Origin: Methanobacteriota archaeon
GTDB lineage: Archaea; Thermoplasmatota; Poseidoniia; Poseidoniales; Poseidoniaceae
Length of the DNA: 5,309 bases
NCBI GenBank assembly: GCA_002694525.1
Contig: NZMN01000007.1
Coordinates: 36,040 to 41,348, forward strand
Direction of reading: 5' to 3'
The translations under genes were made by a program, and so were the position numbers. This document shows positions 1 to 5,309 of the stretch, in pieces. Within the stretch, counting starts at the first letter, position 1. The number at the start of each line of letters is the position of its first letter. The notes under the pieces are model-generated. The model was not told where the DNA came from and made no database searches. It saw nothing but the letters and a program-made list of their open reading frames with translations.

Positions 1-872
1 GGCAACGCTTGCAACAACGGTTCGTTGCACTGTTCTCCCAGACCGGTGAACAACGCAATGGATTGGTTGGCCACTTCGACGATGTCGTCGATCAGGTCCA
101 TGTCGGAGTCTCGCGCCGTCGGATTGGTTCCGAATTCCTCCTCCTCAAAATTGGCCAAGCCGTCGTCATCGGTGTCCAGGACCATGTCGCAGGAGTGGCG
201 TCCGTTTGATGCAAGGTCGTCCCACTCTGCCATGCCGTCTTCGCCGTTGAAGCGGGTCTCGAGGGCGTCGGTCATCGCTTGATCGAGAAGAAGACAATCC
301 CAGTTGCCGTCAAGCGGGTTGAACAAAACAACATCACCGCCGGGCGTTTGAACGGTGGTGGTGTAGAGGGACTCCCATCGGTCGTTGAGCCCGTCGTTGT
401 CGGAATCTGCGCGTTGCGGATCGGTACCAAGTTCCTGTTCGGCTTGGTTGGTCAAACCGTCTCGGTCAGGGTCTCCGTTGGGGCCCTGGTTGGGGTCCGG
501 CCACGATTCGGTTTCGTTTTCAATTTGAGCCTCACCGGGGGGATCGTTTTGGGTCGCATCGACCTCAATGTCATCGGATTCACCGTTGTCAAGCGGATTG
601 AGTCCGTGCTGCACCTCCCACCCGTCACTCATCCCGTCGTTGTCCGTGTCCCACTTCTCAGGGTCGGTACCGTACTGGGTTTCTTCCAATTTGTCCGAAA
701 GACCGTCTTCATCGCTGTCAACGGCCTGCGACATGAGTTCGGCGTCGCCGCGGATGTCCTCCTCAACAGCGCTCTCAAATCCCCCGATTTCTTCACTGGT
801 TTGGAAAAACCCTGAAACGCCCACAAAAAGCGACCCAAAAATGAGGGTTGAGACGATCGCTACATAGGCCAT
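1..872 (-). CDS. Membrane-anchored surface protein with paired thrombospondin-type-3-like calcium-binding repeats (C-terminus beyond the left edge)
   Basis: The frame is open from the ATG at 872-870 to the left edge, giving 290 residues with no stop, so the C-terminus is missing. Residues 2-23 form one hydrophobic helix (AYVAIVST...VSGFF), read as a signal anchor or uncleaved signal peptide that puts the rest outside the cell. Six Asp-rich loops follow, in three pairs: DSDEDGLSD (52-60) with DTDNDGMSD (75-83); DPDRDGLTN (134-142) with DSDNDGLND (156-164); DTDDDGLAN (233-241) with DSDMDLIDD (255-263). Within each pair an acidic stretch and a GTDP or GTNP turn lie between the loops. This is the prokaryotic TSP3-type repeat, whose Asp side chains usually bind calcium in secreted proteins. 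The protein is very acidic; Cys193, Cys228 and Cys282 could form disulfides. An in-frame GTG at 902-900, preceded by GGTG, would add MLPLSLNHNQ; an in-frame TAA lies further upstream. The fold assignment is strong; the biological role (adhesin, surface layer or enzyme stalk) cannot be told from this part. Confidence 0.82.
   Translation of the reverse strand, partial: MAYVAIVSTLIFGSLFVGVSGFFQTSEEIGGFESAVEEDIRGDAELMSQAVDSDEDGLSDKLEETQYGTDPEKWDTDNDGMSDGWEVQHGLNPLDNGESDDIEVDATQNDPPGEAQIENETESWPDPNQGPNGDPDRDGLTNQAEQELGTDPQRADSDNDGLNDRWESLYTTTVQTPGGDVVLFNPLDGNWDCLLLDQAMTDALETRFNGEDGMAEWDDLASNGRHSCDMVLDTDDDGLANFEEEEFGTNPTARDSDMDLIDDIVEVANQSIALFTGLGEQCNEPLLQAL
84..719 (-). repeat. Three paired DxDxDG calcium-loop units within the surface protein
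   Basis: The units are at 624-719, 381-473 and 84-176 (residues 52-83, 134-164 and 233-263). Within a pair the two loops start 22-23 residues apart, joined by an acidic helix-like stretch and a GT[DN]P turn. The units themselves start 82 and 99 residues apart, separated by non-repeat sequence. The DNA is diverged between copies, so these are protein-level repeats and not a recent DNA duplication. In the last loop the usual Gly is Leu (DSDMDLIDD), so it may bind calcium poorly. Confidence 0.8.
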
Positions 873-1007
873 TTGGTTGTGGTTGAGACTCAAAGGTAAC
901 ACCCCGCACCGCAGTGCAAAGTTAACGAGGCGTTGATTCGGTTATGAACCTTGACCAAAGATGGGCAATCAAAAAGCACCCGCTCAGCCATCACTGCATC
1001 GTTTTAC
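873..1007 (-). promoter_or_regulatory. Intergenic spacer, probable terminator/promoter region before the repeat protein
   Basis: This is the longest gap in the window (135 bp, or 105 bp if the GTG start at 902 is used). Read on the minus strand, it holds a T5 tract at 975-971 just after a GC-rich stretch, a possible archaeal-style termination site for the upstream genes. It also holds a small inverted repeat, GGTT-CAT-AACC, near 940-950, and GGTG at 910-907, four bases before the alternative GTG start. No convincing TATA box or BRE is visible; TTAACTTT near 920-930 is the most AT-rich candidate. The inference that a promoter lies here rests mainly on the spacing. Confidence 0.3.
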
Positions 1008-2033
1008 TCAGTAGTCAACCGTGGGTTCGCTCAGGGCGATTCTCCACCCATTTTTGTAAGGTTCGACCGTTGATTCCACCCGCTTGCCGTGGGCCCGTTT
1101 CCACATGCCGACAAGCGAGCCCAAAACAAAAGGCACCACCGGTGATTCAACGTAAAAAAGGGTGGCTTGTTCGCCGTCCAGAACGCTCTGCTCAACCTCG
1201 ACACGTCCCCATCCACGCTCGGTGAAATGGACCGTAAAATGACCGTCCCAGTCGGAGGCAGACTGGACATAGATCGGACGATTGGTGCGCTCAAAAGCCG
1301 CGCACGCGGCGTGGATGATGGCCTTCAGAACGGCCGGTTCGTCGACGCTCTCAACCACATGAACATCTCCGGAGGTTGACGCCGCAACGGTCGGTCGGCC
1401 CGCAAGCACAGCGAACAGGTGATGAAACACGTCAACGGGCAGGAACATCGATCTGGCCTCTCCGAGAAAAAACCCTGATTCACGGACATCAAGTTCAGGT
1501 TCCGGTGAATTCGTGCCGGACGGCGTCCCTCTGCGTCCCGACCACGAGGGCGACCTGGGAGGAAGCGGAGCGGTCATTTCACCGTCTTTTGGTTTGAACG
1601 TCGTGGTGATGGCATCGGCGGAGTGCTGGTGCCAATCAACGTTGAGTCGACGCCCCACGAGGTGCTCCTTGTGAGCCAGGCTAAATCCCACGGAAAGGGC
1701 GTCGTGAGCTGGGTGCGATATGGCATCGGTCTGAATCCGCCCCCAGCCCATGATGACCGACCGATGCTGGAGAGCAACCTCGGCCCGACGGCGACCGAAC
1801 CAACGACCGTAAGCGAAGCGATCGGCTTTTGTGATGATGAGTTCCTCTGCATCGGTGGCGGCGTAAATCAATTTTCGACCGAGCGGTGACTCAAAGCAAG
1901 CGTCCAAGGCGTTCCAAAAGTGCTGGAACTCCACCGTCCCCATCAACACGCATCCATGACCGAGATCGTCGCTGTGGTATCCGTTGCTACCAAAGGAAAA
2001 GAGATGATGCAGACCGTTGGGTTCTCCACCCAT
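1008..2033 (-). CDS. Two-half protein of unknown function with V4R-like segments
   Basis: This gene of 341 residues was not recognised as a named family. It appears to contain two related halves, about residues 30-147 and 195-336. They are joined by a Pro/Ser/Arg-rich, probably disordered linker (about 148-193, with APLPPRSPSWSG). Matching landmarks are EFQHFWNAL (35-43) with DVFHHLFAVL (201-210), GWGRI (96-100) with GWGRV (274-278), and VGRRLNV (126-132) with HGKRVES (315-321). The C-terminal half, from GWGRVEVE through SPVV, the LGSLVGMW helix, HGKRVEST and a final strand, follows the order seen in V4R (4-vinyl reductase) domains, which bind small hydrophobic ligands. The Cys residues common in that family are absent here. 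There is no signal peptide or membrane helix, so it is probably cytoplasmic. The ATG at 2033 is chosen because GAGGGTGAT lies just before it; Met31 is a weaker alternative. It lies 12 bp behind glyA, so it is probably cotranscribed. That the gene is real is near certain; the V4R link is tentative. Confidence 0.85.
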   Translation of the reverse strand: MGGEPNGLHHLFSFGSNGYHSDDLGHGCVLMGTVEFQHFWNALDACFESPLGRKLIYAATDAEELIITKADRFAYGRWFGRRRAEVALQHRSVIMGWGRIQTDAISHPAHDALSVGFSLAHKEHLVGRRLNVDWHQHSADAITTTFKPKDGEMTAPLPPRSPSWSGRRGTPSGTNSPEPELDVRESGFFLGEARSMFLPVDVFHHLFAVLAGRPTVAASTSGDVHVVESVDEPAVLKAIIHAACAAFERTNRPIYVQSASDWDGHFTVHFTERGWGRVEVEQSVLDGEQATLFYVESPVVPFVLGSLVGMWKRAHGKRVESTVEPYKNGWRIALSEPTVDY

Positions 2034-2045
2034 TGCATCACCCTC
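2034..2045 (-). promoter_or_regulatory. Shine-Dalgarno site in the glyA-downstream spacer
   Basis: The whole 12-base spacer after the glyA TGA reads GAGGGTGATGCA on the minus strand. GGGTGAT matches the 3' end of archaeal 16S rRNA (anti-SD AUCACCUCC). The GGTG core ends five bases before the ATG at 2033. This fixes the start of the downstream gene and argues that it is translated from a shared message with glyA. Confidence 0.65.
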
Positions 2046-3359
2046 TCACTCGGGGTAGCCGGACCGCTCGTCCTCGTTGAAACAGTAGCGAATGGTCTGC
2101 CGTTGCTGCTTCAAAGCATGGACGTCCGCTCGAACAGCAGCGGGGTCCTCCCCGTGAAGCAAAACCCGAGCATAGAAGGAGGCCACCTCTTCCATATCAT
2201 CGTTTGAAAAACCAACACGAGTCAATTCCTGAACACCGAGTCGAAGGCCTGAGGGCGTCATTGCTTTGGTGTCGCCGGGTAGCATGTTCATGTTGGTGAT
2301 GATGCCCGCTTCCTCCAAGCGTTGAGCCGCCTTCGCACCAGCGCCCGAGTCCAACTCGCCATGACGGGTCAAGACCTGGTGGGATGCCGTGTAGCCTCGA
2401 CTTTCAGCGAGGACGTCAAACCCTTCGGCAGCCAGGGCCCCCGCAAAGGCACGAGCGTTCGATACGATGTCCGTTGCGTAGGCTTCACCGTATTCCATGA
2501 ATTCCGCCAGCGCCATGACCTTCCCTGCAACGTGGTGCAGGTGGTAGGAGGAACAAACGCCCGGGAACATGGCGTTGTTGAGCCTTCGGTGAAAGGTTTC
2601 ATCCTCGGAGGACGACAACAAAAATCCACCCTGCGGTCCGGGGAAAGTTTTGTGGCTGGAACCTGTCATCAAATCTGCGCCTTCACGCAGCGGGTCTTGG
2701 AACTGACCTCCAGCGATCAGTCCGAGCACGTGAGCTCCGTCGTACATCACCGAAGCGCCCACTTCCTTGGCGGCGTTGGCCATCTCCTCAAGGGGTGTCG
2801 GAAACAGAAAAACCGACTGACCAAACAGGGCAACCGTTGGCTGAACCTCGCGAATCGTCTTGCAGGCCGCTTCAACGTCGGGTTCCATCCGCTCCTCGTC
2901 CCACGGGTACGTGGTCAGGTTCAGGTCCCTCAACCCAACAGCGCCCATCCGTGCGTGCGAAATGTGCCCTCCATCAGCGGTTGAAACGGCCGTGATGGCG
3001 TCGCCCGGCTTGGCCAACGCCTTGAGAGCACCAATGTTCGACACCGTTCCGGAAATGGATTGGATGTTGGCAAAGGGGGCACCAAACACCTTCTGAGCGA
3101 GTTCAATCCCCAACGCCTCGATGGTGTCAAAATCCTCGCACCCTTGGTAGTACCGCTTTCCCGGGAGACCCTCGGCGTACCGCCCGTGAAGGTCGCTGCC
3201 TACGATGTCGCGCACGGCGGGCGAGACGATGTTTTCTGAGGCGATCATGCCCAGACCGTTTCGATAAAGCGAATCACTGGACTTCACTGCATTTTGAACA
3301 ATTGCGGCGTAGCCGAGGTGGTCGGATTGGGGCGCCCATGCACCGGGTGGAGAGGTCAT
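2046..3359 (-). CDS. glyA: Serine hydroxymethyltransferase, archaeal type
   Basis: This PLP enzyme interconverts serine and glycine, passing the one-carbon unit to a tetrahydrofolate-type pterin; it acts in the cytoplasm. At 437 residues it is full length for the family. Visible motifs in order are MIASENIVSP (38-47); RYAEGLPGKRYYQGCE (60-75), with the Tyr61 and Glu63 equivalents of E. coli Tyr55 and Glu57; GGHISHA with His132 stacking on PLP; YDGAHVLGLIAGG with Asp207 and His210; GSSHKTFPGPQGG with Schiff-base Lys237; and SGLRLGVQELTRVGF with carboxylate-binding Arg373. The segment FPGVCSSYHLHH (265-276) replaces the bacterial FPG-QGGP type and points to the archaeal subgroup. The ATG at 3359 is firm: an in-frame TAA lies about 40 bases upstream with no other start between, and the next Met falls inside a conserved motif. 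The ribosome site is weak (AAGGCGAC). The 60 bp spacer to the TPR gene shows no TATA-like box, so cotranscription is possible. The pterin used (folate or methanopterin type) cannot be told from the sequence. Confidence 0.97.
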   Translation of the reverse strand: MTSPPGAWAPQSDHLGYAAIVQNAVKSSDSLYRNGLGMIASENIVSPAVRDIVGSDLHGRYAEGLPGKRYYQGCEDFDTIEALGIELAQKVFGAPFANIQSISGTVSNIGALKALAKPGDAITAVSTADGGHISHARMGAVGLRDLNLTTYPWDEERMEPDVEAACKTIREVQPTVALFGQSVFLFPTPLEEMANAAKEVGASVMYDGAHVLGLIAGGQFQDPLREGADLMTGSSHKTFPGPQGGFLLSSSEDETFHRRLNNAMFPGVCSSYHLHHVAGKVMALAEFMEYGEAYATDIVSNARAFAGALAAEGFDVLAESRGYTASHQVLTRHGELDSGAGAKAAQRLEEAGIITNMNMLPGDTKAMTPSGLRLGVQELTRVGFSNDDMEEVASFYARVLLHGEDPAAVRADVHALKQQRQTIRYCFNEDERSGYPE

Positions 3360-3419
3360 GCTGTCGCCTTGGCGGGGACAGTCCTTGAACCCTCGTTAGC
3401 GCTTGGAACGCCGTGGCGC

Positions 3420-5309
3420 TCAGGAGCGTTCGCTCCGAATGGTGTTTCTGGGTATGAAACGCTTCTGGAGCGGTGTTTCTTTGCCGGCAGCGGCGTCGTT
3501 AAGGGCGCGAACGTCCTTTTTGCGCAGGTAATTGGTACGTCCACGATAGGCAACCGGGCCGATGATTCGTTCGAGGTAAGGACCGCTCTCAGCGTGTTCC
3601 TTGGGTCGCTTCAACCACCACGCCTTGCCGAGAGGTGAAACCCGAGGTGTCTTGCCCTTTTCCAACCGAAGGCTGCGCTTGCGGAGTCGGGCTCGAACCT
3701 TCTTTTCCTGCTCTTTGGGAAGGCGTTCAAACAACCACGCCGGGTAACCGATGTCCAACACGACACCGTTGACCGTGACGAGGATTCCACTCAGAATCAA
3801 GTGGTTGCCGATGGGGATGTTGTTGGCGTTGGGTACCGCCTTGTATCGCTTCAGGCGGCGCGCGTATTTGATCATACCACGCTGGTCGCGGTGCCGGATT
3901 TGATGCTCCTGTTGGCGTCGGAGTCGCCGGTAGGAGAAATGCATAACCAACAGCCCTCCCAGCAAGGAGAGACCTTCGGTTTGTCCAACCTCCTGGTAGA
4001 CAAGAATGCCGCCAACGAACCACATCGGTAGCAAGACGAGGTACTGGAAAACCGTCGAGAGAATTCCCGGGGCATATCGAGGAGCTACACCTCGTCGAGT
4101 GGCTTCATGCGCAGCGATGAGAACGTTCGCGTTCATCGCTTCGTCCAAGCCACCTTTCTGCAAAACCGCTGCGTACGCGTTGACGGGTGCTGCATCCATC
4201 CATTTTTTTGTCTCTTTTGCATCGTCGAGGAGAAGCGAGACCTCCATGTGTTCCCTGCCTTTGGTGCCGTACCCAAAAATCACGGCAAGCGCTTGAACTC
4301 GGGGGTCCTTGCTGTCGCTCTTGATGAGTTCGTCCAACACGGATTTTGCGTCGTGCCATTGACCGGTGTCCATCAGGCAGAGCGATGTTGCTATGCGCGG
4401 CCTCACGCCGATGGGGTCCGTCCGGACGAGCGCTTGTGCGAGGTCCAGCGCCTCGTCGTAGCGGCGCTGTGCTCGAAGCAGTGCAATCATGCTGAGTTGA
4501 CCCGTCTGCGACAATTTATCGCTGTGCAGCATCGTGTCGTTTGGTTGCGGCTTCCACGTTTTCATCATGCTCTGAAGGATTTGCAGATAGTCGATCGTGG
4601 AATTGTTTTCCCAGTCCCAAAGGTCGTCGTCCGTCACCGTTCCGTTCCACGGATCGAGCCATTCGCAGATGAACGACAGAATCTCCGGCTCGTCGTACCC
4701 CTCGGGTTGCTGCAATCCGTGCAGGGCTTCACGTGCGGCGTCCAGCCTGCGCAATGCCATGTAGCCGGTGGCGATGAGCATGCGAGCTTCGTCGTTATCA
4801 CCACCGGTTTGCGCCAGTAACTTCCGGCTCGCCTCGATGGCCTCCGGCCACAAACCTCGGAGGGCTTTTTCCCACATTGCTGCGCGAGATTGCTCCTGCC
4901 GTATGAGCGCTTGATCGCCGGGGAAGTCGTGGGTTTGAATGCGAATGAGCATGTCGATGTCTTCGTTGTATGCAGCGTTTTCGACGAGGTTTTGCAGTTT
5001 ATCCCCTCCCTGAAGACGCACAGCACCCTCCCGTCGTTCGTCGGGATTGAGGTCAAATCTGAGATTGAGTAAATGTTGGAACCGACTGATCGAAACCAAC
5101 CAGGTCATCAAGAAAATGAATTGACCGACGGCGATGAAGAGCCAGACCGTCAGCAAGCGCATGCCTTCGTCAAACCCGTTTGCTTCCAAGGTGGCCGTGA
5201 GTGGCATCAACGAGCCAAATTCCTTGTAGCAAACCAGGATCAAGAGGAGCACAGTGTAGCCTGAAAAACCTGCAAACGCAAACGTTAGTTGCCTCGCTTG
5301 AGCGGATTT
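3420..5309 (-). CDS. Four-helix membrane protein with cytoplasmic TPR-like domain and basic C-terminal tail (N-terminus beyond the right edge)
   Basis: The frame is open to the right edge, giving 629 residues in the window and no start that must be used. The GTG at 5252 would cut the first membrane helix in half, so the true start probably lies outside. Numbered from the edge, hydrophobic helices lie at about 8-28 (LTFAFAGFSGYTVLLLILVC), 52-74, 415-437 and 445-460. Between helices 2 and 4, residues 140-205 and 270-346 contain helix pairs of TPR type (for example DEARMLIATGYMALRRLDAA and QRRYDEALDLAQALVRTDP). TPRs usually serve as protein-docking surfaces. The loops between helices 1-2 and 3-4 are acidic. 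The stretch after helix 4 is very basic (YRRLRRQQEHQIRHRDQR; later KKVRARLRKR). By the positive-inside rule, both the TPR domain and the tail face the cytoplasm. A further hydrophobic stretch (503-527) may be a strand-rich domain or a fifth helix. I do not recognise the family and assign no function. Confidence 0.88.
   Translation of the reverse strand, partial: KSAQARQLTFAFAGFSGYTVLLLILVCYKEFGSLMPLTATLEANGFDEGMRLLTVWLFIAVGQFIFLMTWLVSISRFQHLLNLRFDLNPDERREGAVRLQGGDKLQNLVENAAYNEDIDMLIRIQTHDFPGDQALIRQEQSRAAMWEKALRGLWPEAIEASRKLLAQTGGDNDEARMLIATGYMALRRLDAAREALHGLQQPEGYDEPEILSFICEWLDPWNGTVTDDDLWDWENNSTIDYLQILQSMMKTWKPQPNDTMLHSDKLSQTGQLSMIALLRAQRRYDEALDLAQALVRTDPIGVRPRIATSLCLMDTGQWHDAKSVLDELIKSDSKDPRVQALAVIFGYGTKGREHMEVSLLLDDAKETKKWMDAAPVNAYAAVLQKGGLDEAMNANVLIAAHEATRRGVAPRYAPGILSTVFQYLVLLPMWFVGGILVYQEVGQTEGLSLLGGLLVMHFSYRRLRRQQEHQIRHRDQRGMIKYARRLKRYKAVPNANNIPIGNHLILSGILVTVNGVVLDIGYPAWLFERLPKEQEKKVRARLRKRSLRLEKGKTPRVSPLGKAWWLKRPKEHAESGPYLERIIGPVAYRGRTNYLRKKDVRALNDAAAGKETPLQKRFIPRNTIRSERS
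3423..3436. repeat. Perfect 14-bp inverted repeat at the 3' end of the TPR gene
   Basis: On the minus strand it reads GGAGCGAACGCTCC: 6-bp arms around AA, or in RNA more likely a 5-bp stem with a GAAC tetraloop. It encodes the last residues, RSERS, and ends one base before the TGA is complete. No T-run follows it, so it is not a typical terminator; it could stabilise the transcript end or be a by-product of the RSERS codons. Confidence 0.45.

Noticed and set aside
279..815. Plus-strand open frame of 178 residues rich in Val and Gly
   Set aside because: It is the antisense of the Asp-rich calcium-binding repeats: GAC/GAT codons read as GTC/ATC on the other strand, which explains the Val-rich composition.
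629..838. Minus-strand open frame of 69 residues overlapping the surface-protein gene
   Set aside because: It is in another frame of the same strand; the frame with membrane helix and calcium loops is clearly the coding one.
971..990. Strong intrinsic terminator before the surface-protein gene
   Set aside because: There is only a T5 tract with no good stem before it. It is kept only as a possibility inside the spacer entry.
2322..2984. Plus-strand open frame of 220 residues
   Set aside because: It is antisense to glyA, whose conserved motifs span this whole region; there is no motif or ribosome site of its own.
4107..4820. Plus-strand open frame of 237 residues
   Set aside because: It lies wholly inside the TPR-protein gene on the opposite strand, has a Val/Arg/Cys-rich composition typical of an antisense shadow and shows no recognisable domain.
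1..5309. Mobile element, CRISPR array, defence system or tRNA
   Set aside because: No direct repeats with spacers, terminal inverted repeats, transposase or integrase motifs, or cloverleaf-like sequence were seen; the four genes fill nearly the whole window with similar base composition.

Overview
The window looks like ordinary chromosomal DNA of a marine planktonic archaeon, most likely a Marine Group II / Poseidoniales-type euryarchaeon. This is an inference from three things. The serine hydroxymethyltransferase is of archaeal type (HKTFPGPQGG around the PLP lysine, and an HLHH segment where bacterial enzymes have GGP). A surface protein carries paired thrombospondin-type-3-like calcium-binding repeats. 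A spacer carries GGGTGAT, a match to the archaeal anti-Shine-Dalgarno sequence. No rRNA or other marker gene is present to confirm the lineage.

All four genes lie on the minus strand, so they are read from the right edge to the left. (1) 5309-3420: a membrane protein with a cytoplasmic TPR-like domain, cut by the right edge. (2) 3359-2046: glyA, complete. (3) 2033-1008: a protein of unknown function made of two similar halves joined by a Pro/Ser-rich linker; each half ends in a segment resembling the V4R (4-vinyl reductase) small-molecule-binding fold. (4) 872 (or 902) to 1: an exported, membrane-anchored protein with three pairs of calcium-binding motifs, cut by the left edge.

The spacers are 60 bp (gene 1 to glyA), 12 bp (glyA to the two-half protein) and about 105-135 bp (before the repeat protein). 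glyA and the two-half protein are therefore very probably cotranscribed. The TPR gene may belong to the same unit, because no AT-rich TATA-like box is visible in its spacer to glyA. The last gene probably has its own promoter. No clear metabolic link joins glyA to its neighbours.

I found no tRNA, rRNA, CRISPR array, insertion sequence, integrase, toxin-antitoxin or defence genes. The long plus-strand open frames are antisense shadows of these genes. The least explained item is the two-half V4R-like protein directly behind glyA.
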